Shown: positions 1 through 7,322, numbered from the stretch's first letter. The stretch: 9,233 nucleotides of DNA from Planctomycetota bacterium (GCA_029259935.1 JAJDEH010000381.1:1-9233); one strand, 5' to 3'. A program made the numbers and translations. Notes: a model not told the origin generated them from the sequence alone.

Positions 1-2
1 TG

Positions 3-656
3 ATCACGGTGGTCGATGTCGACGGCGCGGTTACGGAGGATGACGCGACGATATTGACGGACAGCGGCTCGGTTACCTTTGTCGAACTGGATGGAACCGA
101 CGTTTTATCTTCGTCCGTGGCCAAGACGGGTGAAGTGACCAACAGTGCGACGGCGATCCCCGCCGCGTTGACTGCCGCGCTTGACACGGCGGTCTTACTG
201 ACGCAAACCGGTACGAATGACGGAGCCGTTACTTGGGACTTCTCGCTCGATAACAGCCTATTGAATTACCTGCCCGTGGGCGAAACCGTCACGGCGACTT
301 ACGCCATCATAATTAATGACAACAGTGGTGCGGCCAACGCCACGGCGACACAGAACTTCACTGTGGTGATCAACGGTATCAATGATCGGCCGACGATCAC
401 AGGACTGGCCGTCGATTCTTTTGTTGCTGACCTTGCAGCGATCAGTGGCACGTTTGACGACTCCGAAGTTGGTGACTCTCATACGGTTGCCATCGAATGG
501 GGCGACGGCCAAACCGACATGCTAACCCTTGGCTCGGTCGCAACGTCATTTACGGCCTCCCATCAATATGCGCCGGGTGGTCCCGTCAGTTATTTGATCG
601 ACGTTACGGTTGCCGACGATCAAGGCGGCGTCGCGGGGGCGCGAACTGCTACAGCT
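3..656 (+). other. VCBS-like domain followed by PKD-like domain (protein region)
   Basis: Residues 1-127 match the VCBS repeat pattern: an early VTEDDA segment, a GAVTWDFS core strand, a GETVTATY segment and the terminal GINDRP, which is the usual NDAP-type joint between such repeats. More VCBS copies may lie upstream, outside the window. Residues 131-216 look like a PKD domain: GTFDDSE, then EWGDGQ (the WGDG signature), an HQYAPGG turn and the final VADDQGG strand. A related PKD domain recurs near the C terminus at residues 1981-2081. Confidence 0.75.
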
Positions 657-3600
657 TTGCCGCAGTCAAGCTTCACCCTCGTATCGCAAACAGTTGATGA
701 GGATGCAGGCGTTCCGGAAATCGCAGGGGAGCTGAATTTTGCCGTGCCCTATGCCATTTCGGTCCCTGTGACGGTTACGGGAACTGCGGCCGGTGATGAC
801 TTCGAGATATCGAATGCGGCCGTCTACTTTGCTGCCGGGGAAACGACGGGTGTGATGGCAGTCGCCATTGACGATGACACTCGATTCGAAGCGACCGATA
901 CGATCATCTTGACCATGCAACCGGGCGATACTGTAACACCGGGAGTGCTGGCAACGCACACGATCACGATTACGGACAACGATCCGGCACCGCAAGTTTC
1001 GTTCCTGAGTGCAGGCGGCTTTGTGAGTGAAGACGTTGGAACGGTCACGATCGATGTTCGACTGACCGCCGAATCCGACTCGAATGTGACCGTTCCGCTG
1101 CTCTTCACTGGCACGGCGACATTGGCCTCCGATTACGCCGTGACGGGCTCGCCAAACATAATCATTCCCGCAGGCAGTTTGGCTGGCTCGACGACGATCT
1201 CAATCGTGAACGACAACCAGGGTGAGTCGGCGGAACAAATTGTTGTGAATATCGGAGCGCTGTCCGGTGCGACCCTCTCGAATCAGCCAGGAGATCCTAC
1301 ATCACTGACGCTCATCATTCCGCAGAATGACGCGCCGACCGTTTCCTTCACCGCAAGCCAAAGGGTGTTCGCTGAAAACGGCGGACAGTTGCAGGCCGTC
1401 GCCCGGCTATCCAATCCAACGAGCGCGCTAGTGACCGTCCCGTTCTCCGTGACGTATGGTCCCGACGCATTGCCGACCGATCTCAGTATTACACCGTCGA
1501 ACAACGTGATCACGATTGCCCCTGGAGCGACCGAAGGCGTCATTACTCTGACCGGAGTGGACGACGTGATCGACGAAAGTGCGGAAAGGGTTACCGTTCG
1601 CATGGGCGACGTGACAGGGGGCGCTTTGTCTGGCGCCGTTCGAACGTTCGTGGGCACTATTGTTGATAATGATCGTGCCTTTGTTGAATTTGTATCCTCC
1701 GGTACCATGGCCTGGGAGGGCGATGGGCCGACAACGATTCAGGTGCGATTGACAAATCCATCGACCTCGACGGTCGATGTCTCGCTGGTGCGAAGCGGTG
1801 ATGCCACGGCGACCGGAAGTTCGCGTGACTACGACATTAGCGCCACGTCGCTGCAGTTCGTCCCCGGTGGCCCGCTCACTCAAACGATCACACTTGACCC
1901 GCGCAGCGATAACGCCAACGAAAAGACCGAATATGGTTACGTCAAGTTGGTTGCAACCGGCGCGGCTACCGATTTGCAAACCGACACGCATCGCCTGACC
2001 ATTCAAGATGACGATCCCTTTGCGTACATGTCAGGCGGCGGCGACATACGAGAACACAAGGCAACCAGTACAACGATCGACATTCGGCTGACGGCAGAGT
2101 CAAACAAAACGGTCACGGTGCCCATCAGTTACAGCGGTGCGCAAAATAACGATTTCACGGGACCGACCAGCGTGACATTCAGCCCCGGACAAACCAAGAA
2201 AACGATTACGGTCAGTGCAATCGATGACAGCATCGATGAGAATACTCAGAAGTTGACGGTTAAGCTGGGGACGCCCACTAACGCTACAACATCGTCACGA
2301 CTCGGCCGGTCGACCACGATCAGCATTTATGACAACGACTCACCGCCAACTGTCTATTTCGCGCGGCCGCTAACATTTTTCAGTAGTAGCAATTATTACA
2401 TTAATGAAGGACAGCAGAGTTCCATCACGGTGCGGTTGACGCGGCCCAGCGAGAAAACCGTCGTCGCTCCCATCAAACTTTCAAAATATGCAACCGCGCG
2501 AACCAGCGATCACACTTTCCGAAATCAAGACGCCATTTTCGAACCGGGGGAAACCTCCAAAACATTCACAGTTAAAACTGTCGACGACGCTATCCACGAG
2601 GATTACGAGAAGATTCAGGTCTATATCAGTTCCGCAGTGACCAACGCACGGCGTCCGAGCGGCGGCACCCCGTACTTCAAAGTCTACATCCGCCCGAGCG
2701 ACATTCCGGAAGGCTGTGGTCCTCCCAGCGGACCGAGTTCGGGTACAATCGACCTTAACCTGAATTGCATTCCAGAAGCTCCCCCCAGCGGCAGCATTCC
2801 TGCTAAAGAAAACACCACGGATCAACCCCCCGGCAGCAGCGCGGCAATCGACATTTTCGGACACACCGCAGCTGGATACCTTGTCGGCAGTACTGTCTTT
2901 TTCGACGCCAACTTTAATGGCATCGTCGACTTCCTAGATTTCGATGGCAACAACATTCAGGATGAACATGAACCCTCCGAACCCTCCACAACGACGACTG
3001 AGGACGGGCAGTTTACTCTCCTCATCAACGAACTCTTCGACCGCGACGACGATACCTTGATCGACGCTTCCGAAGGTCGCTTTGTCATCACCGGTGGAAC
3101 TGACGGGGCCACGCAATTGCCATTTGTTGGCCAGTTCTCCGCGGCATTCGGCCAGTTTGTGCTCAGTTCCCTCTCCTCACTGTCGCAGCATCTGACGCAC
3201 CTCGGATTCAATGAAGCTGACGCAAATCAGAGGATGGTTGAAGCCTTCGGTATGCCGGCAGGTCTGGAGTTGGCAACGCTCGATCTAATCAACGCGTCGA
3301 TCGCCGGCAACTTGGATGCGGTGGCCGCCTATCCTCGGTCAGCCGAACTCTTCAACACCACCGTTGCTCTGGGAAGTCTGTTTGGCGGAACTCTGAATGC
3401 ACCGCCGACGTCGCTCCTGGTCGATATTGCCTACGCGGAGACCGCTTCCCGAATCGTCGAACCCGATTCCTTGATGGACCTGTCCGACAAAGCGACGATT
3501 GGATCGCTGATTGAAGGGATCAGTTTCCGCACTGGAATTGAATTGACTTCCGACGTGGTGGACGGTGCGGCCGCATTGATCGCCGCCGGAAACCAGGCAG

Positions 3601-6600
3601 TCCGCGCGCTCGAACCGACGCCGGACGAGGCCTTTATTGAAGAAATTGTGCGACTGGAAAATGTCGTGCAGGGTGCCCTCTCCGGTGACCTGAACCAGGT
3701 AGCCGCGGGGACCGCCGTCATCGCCGACATTCTCTTAGACTGGCCAGCCAACGCCTTCCAGACTGCCGCCGCCGCGGCCACCATAGGGGATGTCGTTAAA
3801 CCGTCCGTCGTGGTTACCGACGTCATACAGTCGGAAGGCGAAAATGGAGACACAACATTCGCGTTTACCGTTACGCTCACGTCACCGTCCAAGTTCCCGG
3901 TATCGCTGGACTATTCGACCGGTAATGACACCGCTGACGGCAGTGACTTCACCGCCACCAGCGGAAGTCTGAGTTGGGCAATTGGGGAAACCGGCGACCG
4001 GACGGTCAGCGTCACCGTGGCAGGAGACACGGACGTCGAACCCGATGAACGATTCCTGCTGGAATTGCTCAATGCTCAGAACGCTGTCCTCAGCAAAGCC
4101 ATTGGCTACGGCTACATTCTGAATGACGATGCGGTGGCTTACACGGCATCACACTTGACGGGCGAAACGACAAATCAATTCATCCTGTCGCTGACGGGTG
4201 AAGAAGCGGACCTGATGGAGGACGACGAAGAAATCTTCTCCGGCTTTCAGACTCAGCCTTTGCAGGCGTCCCTCCAAGGCGAAGATGACGTTGATGACAA
4301 ACTCTTCCTCAACTTCACGGACAACACCTATCGCAGTGACACGATCATGTTCGATGGCGGTGGCGGATCTGGCATTGATACGGTCGTCATTAGTGGTGGC
4401 GAGTTTGATACCGTCACCGTCGCGATGATCAATGCCACGGATGGGCAGACTGTTTTGGAGCCGACCGACAGCGACGAGGTGGTGACCCTCAACTGGCTCG
4501 GACTGGAACCGTTTCTGATCGACGTGGGAACGGTAAACGACATGGTCTTTCAACTACCGGCGGGCGTCACGACCGCGATCCTCGAAGATGCGGATCCAAC
4601 GGACACGACCCAACCGGGCATGATGCAACTGCGCAGTCCGGACGGACACTTCGAGACCACGATTTTCACCAATCCGTCCGGATCACTGGCCATCCTGCGT
4701 GGCGATGACGCGGACTCGATTACCGTTGCGTCGCTCGATCCGGCCTTCACGGGCAGTCTACTTATCACGCCGAGCCTGGCAGTCGCCGAGGCGGCCGTCA
4801 ACATCAAAGCCGGAAAGGTAGCCGCGAATAGCGGTACGGTCTTTGACCCGGATGGTGACTCGCTTACTCTCGCGGCGTCCATCGGCAACATGGTCGACAA
4901 CGGAAACGGCACGTGGAGTTGGTCGTTTGACACCAGCAATGGGCAGCCCGGGTCTCAAGTCGTCACGATCAGTGCGACAGACAGCGACGGACAGGCAACC
5001 GTCAGAGAATTCGACCTGATTATTACGCCACTCAATGAACACGCGCCGGTGTTCACTTCACCTGATGACCCTAGCGTTCCTGAGAACACAACGGAAGTGC
5101 ATGTGTTGTCGGCTACCGATGCCGACTTGCCGGCTCAGTTAGTCAGCTTCGTGATCAACGGCGGAGCGGATGCCAACCTATTCGAGATTGCCAGTGGGAA
5201 TCAGCTAGAATTCAAGGCGGCTCCGAACTTCGAAATTCCGACCGACTCGAACGCGGACAACGATTACGAAGTCGCCATTCTGGCATCTGACGGCATGGGC
5301 TTGGAAACGCTCCAGTCGGTCACGGTTCGCGTTACCCCCGTGAATGAGAACGCGCCGGTATTCACATCGTCGGCTACCGCCAGCGTGACAGAGAACTCGG
5401 CCGCCGTGCAGACGATCTCGGCCACCGACTCGGACCTGCCGGCTCCGATGGTGACGTTCTCCGTTGTCGGCGGCCCGGATCAGAGCAAATTCCAAATCAC
5501 CGGCAGCCAGCTTTCTTTCAAGGCTGCTCCGGACTTTGAAACGCCCGCCGATGCAAATGGCGATAACGTCTATGAGATTGAGATCGAAGCGAACGACAAC
5601 CAGGGTCTGACAACGACTCAAACGGTCCGCGTGACGGTTACCAACGTCGATCCAACCAAGCCGGCCGATGTCAATCTTGGGCCCAACACGGTGGCCGAAG
5701 GCGCGGCCGCCGGCACGCAACTTGGCCTCACGGCTTCATCGGCCGATCCGCTGGGTCCGGCGGTGATATACAGTTTGACGAACGACGGCGGAGGCCGCTT
5801 CCAGGTCGATGCAGCCACCGGAATCGTCAGCGTCAAGGATGGTTCGCTGCTGGACGGCCCGGCAACGCACACGGTGACGGTGCAAGCCAGTGACGGCGCG
5901 GGCGGAATCTCTAGCTCTGTCTTTGACATCCAAGTGGACAATGTCGCGCCGACGGTCGCGGAACTCCATTCCTCAAACGCCGATTTGGAACACAAGACCA
6001 GGGACGGCGCGGTTTCCATGGACGGCAGTTTCACCGATCCGGCCGGTTCGCTGGATACGCACACCGTCGGCGTTGACTGGGGGGACGGCGGCCCGGTTGA
6101 AGCGTTGCCCGCCGGGGCGGTCGATCAAGTGAACGACAAATTCAGCGCCGGTCACACCTATGCCCATGGCGGAATCTACACGATTACCGTCACGGTGACG
6201 GACGATGACGGCGGCATCTCCGCTGAATCGACCACGTCCGCGGTGGTTACCGGTGTTGGCTTGGTGGACGGCACGCTGTACTTGATCGGCACTGATAAGG
6301 AGGATGTGTTTTCCGTGTATCGGTCCTATCACCGGGATAAGCTGATTGTCAATGCTCGGCTCGATGCGGGACGCGGCTACAGATACTACTGGCATCGCGG
6401 CGAGCAGATTCGCGCAACGTTCGAGCTATCGGAAATCGACAAGATTGTTGTGCACGCGGGCGATCGCGCTGACCGAGTCCGTTTCGCGGGCCTCGATTCG
6501 CTGCCGGCCATGATCTTTGGCGGCGGCGGCAACGACTGGATCTCCGGCACGAACGGCGACGACTTCATCGACGGCGGGGAAGGCCGAGACTATATATGGG

Positions 6601-7322
6601 GCGAAGGCGGCGACGATACCATTGTGGATGCCAGCGGCAGCAATGCCATCTTCGGCGGATCCGGCAACGACACAATTACAACCGGAGCGGGCAACGACTA
6701 CATTGTCGCCGGTTGGGGTGACGACACGATCCACGCGGGCGACGGCCGCAACCGGGTGTTGGGCGGAGAGGGTAACGACTTGATTGTCGGCGGCAACGGC
6801 AACGAATGGCTGCTCGGCGAAGGGGGCAACGACGTGATCCTGGCCGGAGGCGGCAACGACAGCATCAACGCCGGCAGCGGCAACGACATCGTGGTCGGCG
6901 GAGCGGGGAACGATTGGATCCTCGGCGGCCGCGGCCGTGATCTGTTGATTGGCGGCACCGGTCGCGACTTCCTCCGGGGGGACCATGGCGACGACATCCT
7001 GATCGCCGGCTTCACCGATTTCGACACGGATGAGGCGGCGCTTGGAGCGTTGTTGACGGAATGGTCCAGCGCGTCGGACTACGCCACTCGTGTGGCCAAC
7101 ATCACCGGCGGAGGCGGCGGCCTGGCCGGGCTGAACATCTTGTTGGATGACACGACGGTCCACGACGATAACGAGTCCGATCTGCTAAGCGGCGGTCGCG
7201 GGCTAGACCTGCTGTTCTACAACTTCAGCGGATCGGGCACGAAGGATCGACAATGGGAAATCCGGAACTGGCGCCCAGCGTGGTTGACGAATAGCGACGA
7301 GGAACGAATTGATATCGACTGA
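3..7322 (+). CDS. Giant multidomain RTX/Calx-beta/cadherin-like extracellular adhesin, 5'-truncated
   Basis: The frame is open from base 3 to the TGA at 7320-7322. The GTG at base 9 is only the first possible start in the window and is not believable as the real one, because the sequence begins inside a VCBS-like domain. Residues below are numbered from that GTG. Order: VCBS-like 1-127; PKD-like 131-216; Calx-beta 1-6 at 220-899; hinge with Cys903 and Cys920; metal-loop beta module 948-1040; helical module 1041-1262; Calx-beta 7 at 1264-1376; unnamed beta module 1378-1591; Ig-like 1592-1675; cadherin-like 1676-1977; PKD-like 1981-2081; pre-RTX module 2084-2170; RTX 2171-2332; C-terminal module 2333-2437. 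These families are calcium-binding, secreted beta-sandwich or beta-roll modules, so a cell-surface or matrix adhesin is inferred. Size and order resemble planctomycete giant proteins. No secretion or anchoring gene is adjacent. Ligand and export route cannot be read from the sequence. The CDS call is near certain, the adhesin role moderate. Confidence 0.95.
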   Translation: MTVVDVDGAVTEDDATILTDSGSVTFVELDGTDVLSSSVAKTGEVTNSATAIPAALTAALDTAVLLTQTGTNDGAVTWDFSLDNSLLNYLPVGETVTATYAIIINDNSGAANATATQNFTVVINGINDRPTITGLAVDSFVADLAAISGTFDDSEVGDSHTVAIEWGDGQTDMLTLGSVATSFTASHQYAPGGPVSYLIDVTVADDQGGVAGARTATALPQSSFTLVSQTVDEDAGVPEIAGELNFAVPYAISVPVTVTGTAAGDDFEISNAAVYFAAGETTGVMAVAIDDDTRFEATDTIILTMQPGDTVTPGVLATHTITITDNDPAPQVSFLSAGGFVSEDVGTVTIDVRLTAESDSNVTVPLLFTGTATLASDYAVTGSPNIIIPAGSLAGSTTISIVNDNQGESAEQIVVNIGALSGATLSNQPGDPTSLTLIIPQNDAPTVSFTASQRVFAENGGQLQAVARLSNPTSALVTVPFSVTYGPDALPTDLSITPSNNVITIAPGATEGVITLTGVDDVIDESAERVTVRMGDVTGGALSGAVRTFVGTIVDNDRAFVEFVSSGTMAWEGDGPTTIQVRLTNPSTSTVDVSLVRSGDATATGSSRDYDISATSLQFVPGGPLTQTITLDPRSDNANEKTEYGYVKLVATGAATDLQTDTHRLTIQDDDPFAYMSGGGDIREHKATSTTIDIRLTAESNKTVTVPISYSGAQNNDFTGPTSVTFSPGQTKKTITVSAIDDSIDENTQKLTVKLGTPTNATTSSRLGRSTTISIYDNDSPPTVYFARPLTFFSSSNYYINEGQQSSITVRLTRPSEKTVVAPIKLSKYATARTSDHTFRNQDAIFEPGETSKTFTVKTVDDAIHEDYEKIQVYISSAVTNARRPSGGTPYFKVYIRPSDIPEGCGPPSGPSSGTIDLNLNCIPEAPPSGSIPAKENTTDQPPGSSAAIDIFGHTAAGYLVGSTVFFDANFNGIVDFLDFDGNNIQDEHEPSEPSTTTTEDGQFTLLINELFDRDDDTLIDASEGRFVITGGTDGATQLPFVGQFSAAFGQFVLSSLSSLSQHLTHLGFNEADANQRMVEAFGMPAGLELATLDLINASIAGNLDAVAAYPRSAELFNTTVALGSLFGGTLNAPPTSLLVDIAYAETASRIVEPDSLMDLSDKATIGSLIEGISFRTGIELTSDVVDGAAALIAAGNQAVRALEPTPDEAFIEEIVRLENVVQGALSGDLNQVAAGTAVIADILLDWPANAFQTAAAAATIGDVVKPSVVVTDVIQSEGENGDTTFAFTVTLTSPSKFPVSLDYSTGNDTADGSDFTATSGSLSWAIGETGDRTVSVTVAGDTDVEPDERFLLELLNAQNAVLSKAIGYGYILNDDAVAYTASHLTGETTNQFILSLTGEEADLMEDDEEIFSGFQTQPLQASLQGEDDVDDKLFLNFTDNTYRSDTIMFDGGGGSGIDTVVISGGEFDTVTVAMINATDGQTVLEPTDSDEVVTLNWLGLEPFLIDVGTVNDMVFQLPAGVTTAILEDADPTDTTQPGMMQLRSPDGHFETTIFTNPSGSLAILRGDDADSITVASLDPAFTGSLLITPSLAVAEAAVNIKAGKVAANSGTVFDPDGDSLTLAASIGNMVDNGNGTWSWSFDTSNGQPGSQVVTISATDSDGQATVREFDLIITPLNEHAPVFTSPDDPSVPENTTEVHVLSATDADLPAQLVSFVINGGADANLFEIASGNQLEFKAAPNFEIPTDSNADNDYEVAILASDGMGLETLQSVTVRVTPVNENAPVFTSSATASVTENSAAVQTISATDSDLPAPMVTFSVVGGPDQSKFQITGSQLSFKAAPDFETPADANGDNVYEIEIEANDNQGLTTTQTVRVTVTNVDPTKPADVNLGPNTVAEGAAAGTQLGLTASSADPLGPAVIYSLTNDGGGRFQVDAATGIVSVKDGSLLDGPATHTVTVQASDGAGGISSSVFDIQVDNVAPTVAELHSSNADLEHKTRDGAVSMDGSFTDPAGSLDTHTVGVDWGDGGPVEALPAGAVDQVNDKFSAGHTYAHGGIYTITVTVTDDDGGISAESTTSAVVTGVGLVDGTLYLIGTDKEDVFSVYRSYHRDKLIVNARLDAGRGYRYYWHRGEQIRATFELSEIDKIVVHAGDRADRVRFAGLDSLPAMIFGGGGNDWISGTNGDDFIDGGEGRDYIWGEGGDDTIVDASGSNAIFGGSGNDTITTGAGNDYIVAGWGDDTIHAGDGRNRVLGGEGNDLIVGGNGNEWLLGEGGNDVILAGGGNDSINAGSGNDIVVGGAGNDWILGGRGRDLLIGGTGRDFLRGDHGDDILIAGFTDFDTDEAALGALLTEWSSASDYATRVANITGGGGGLAGLNILLDDTTVHDDNESDLLSGGRGLDLLFYNFSGSGTKDRQWEIRNWRPAWLTNSDEERIDID
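666..2702 (+). repeat. Array of six tandem Calx-beta domains
   Basis: Six units of about 108-119 residues lie head to tail at about residues 220-328, 327-443, 443-558, 558-671, 672-781 and 781-899. Each has an acidic segment of the type DD-x-x-x-E-x-x-E before a hydrophobic strand (for example DDVIDESAERVTV and DDSIDENTQKLTV). Most end in an acidic linker: ITDNDP, IPQNDAP, IVDNDRA, IQDDDPF and IYDNDSPP. These acidic clusters are the calcium sites of the Calx-beta family. The sixth unit departs from the pattern, ending in IRPSD without the DND cluster just before the cysteine-bearing hinge. The units are well diverged from one another at the protein level, so this is an old array and not a fresh DNA duplication. 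Units 5 and 6 are much richer in lysine than units 1-3. Confidence 0.85.
2850..3797 (+). other. Metal-loop beta module plus alpha-helical module inserted between Calx-beta 6 and 7
   Basis: Residues 948-1040 begin with GYLVGSTVFFD and contain three Asp/Asn-rich loops: D966-x-N968-x-N970-G, then D977-x-D979-x-N981 ending at E988, and D1011-x-D1013-x-D1015 ending at D1019. These resemble EF-hand or dockerin-type calcium loops, or the SdrD-like B module, and are followed by the strand FVITGGTDG. Residues 1041-1262 are predominantly helical and Ala/Leu rich, with SSLSQHL, GFNEADANQRMVEAFGMP and a stretch rich in AAAAAT near the end. From memory, this pair of modules accompanies Calx-beta domains in large cyanobacterial and planctomycete surface proteins. 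I cannot give a family name for the helical part. A structural or spacer role is inferred only from position. Confidence 0.55.
3798..4136 (+). other. Seventh Calx-beta domain, separated from the main array
   Basis: Residues 1264-1376 start with KPSVVVTDV and carry the Calx-beta hallmarks: FTVTLTSPS, the GSDFTATSG turn, GDTDVEPDERFLLEL as the acidic motif, and the closing ILNDDA. It is more canonical than units 5 and 6 of the upstream array, from which the helical insertion separates it. Confidence 0.8.
4140..4781 (+). other. Unnamed beta-rich module of planctomycete giant-protein type
   Basis: Residues 1378-1591 follow the last Calx-beta domain. The module opens with an acidic stretch (EEADLMEDDEEIF), continues with a Gly/Asp-rich strand pair (FDGGGGSGIDTVVISGG), a strand region ending in WLGLEPFLID, and a closing FTNPSGSLAILRGDDAD segment starting at F1553. 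I recall similar segments (GLEP, FTNP-x-GSL, GDDxD) in proteins of Pirellulaceae, probably as stacked beta strands. I cannot assign a domain family name or a function. It may be a beta-helix or a degenerate calcium-binding repeat. Confidence 0.45.
5034..5648 (+). repeat. Two closely related tandem cadherin-like domains
   Basis: Unit 1 (residues 1676-1778) and unit 2 (1779-1880) are about 103 and 102 residues long and align almost without gaps. Both start NE(H/N)APVFTS, then SATD(A/S)DLPA, the strand FKAAP(N/D)FE, an acidic D(S/A)N loop and a closing strand VRVT. Roughly half of the residues are identical by eye. APVF, the DxD turn and the closing strand are typical of cadherin or cadherin-like domains, which bind calcium at domain junctions and mediate adhesion. 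An Ig-like strand pair (VFDPDGDSLTL, residues 1592-1675) precedes them. A more divergent third unit (1881-1977, ending VQASDGAGG) follows. Confidence 0.75.
5949..6251 (+). other. C-terminal PKD-like domain
   Basis: Residues 1981-2081 show the PKD pattern: GSFTDPAG, VDWGDGG (WGDG signature), the GHTYAHGG turn and a final VTVTDDDGG strand. It parallels the PKD-like domain at residues 131-216, so the Calx-beta/cadherin stalk is bracketed by two PKD domains. PKD domains are beta-sandwich spacers or protein- and carbohydrate-interaction modules in secreted bacterial proteins. The role here is inferred. Confidence 0.75.
6258..6518 (+). other. Pre-RTX strand module with basic/aromatic insert
   Basis: Residues 2084-2170 begin GLVDGTLYLIGTDKEDVF and end with EIDKIVVHAGDRADRVRF before the first RTX repeat. 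I recall this frame (short strand, linker, strand, then glycine-rich repeats) as the usual lead-in to RTX repeats in planctomycete giant proteins. The middle, about residues 2104-2137, is unusually rich in Arg, Tyr, His and Trp (YRSYHRDK, RGYRYYWHRGEQIR), in sharp contrast to the acidic protein around it. Confidence 0.5.
6519..7004 (+). repeat. RTX array: 18 consecutive calcium-binding nonapeptide repeats
   Basis: Residues 2171-2332 consist of 18 nonapeptides (27 bp each, 486 bp in all) with no break in register, following GGxGxDxUx: for example GGGGNDWIS, GGSGNDTIT, GGEGNDLIV, GGAGNDWIL and GDHGDDILI. The fifth (DASGSNAIF) and ninth (AGDGRNRVL) lack the calcium-binding Asp at its usual place. 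Units 3, 16 and 17 have Arg before the Asp (GRD). RTX arrays fold into a calcium-loaded parallel beta roll outside the cell and are typical of proteins exported by type I secretion. DNA identity among units is modest, so selection on the protein and not recent duplication maintains the pattern. Confidence 0.95.
7005..7319 (+). other. C-terminal module after the RTX array
   Basis: Residues 2333-2437 run from the end of the RTX roll to the stop. They include FDTDEAALGALLTEW, a DYATRVANI segment, a Gly run, LDDTTVHDDNESD, a single extra RTX-like turn (LLSGGRGLDLLFYNF) and a Trp-rich tail ending EERIDID. I recall very similar modules (FDTNEAAL, YATRV, VxDD, GGxGxDWFF) closing many planctomycete RTX/Calx-beta proteins. 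This makes it a candidate sorting, secretion or folding-cap signal. That function is inferred. Confidence 0.55.

Noticed and set aside
9..11. GTG as the real start of the giant gene
   Set aside because: The frame is open to the left edge (ATC ACG precede it), the GTG is inside a VCBS-like domain, and no signal peptide follows it. The gene is truncated by the window.
1428..2006. A 192-codon minus-strand ORF opposite the Calx-beta array
   Set aside because: It is Arg/Gly/His-rich with no recognisable domain and lies wholly inside a strongly supported plus-strand gene.
6519..7004. DNA tandem repeat or CRISPR-like array
   Set aside because: The 27-base periodicity comes from protein nonapeptides of one reading frame, there are no conserved repeats with unique spacers, and the third positions vary.
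6426..7163. A 245-codon minus-strand ORF opposite the RTX region
   Set aside because: It mirrors the GC-rich 27-base periodicity of the RTX repeats and its protein is a low-complexity Val/Ala/Asp repeat. It is a shadow of the coding strand.
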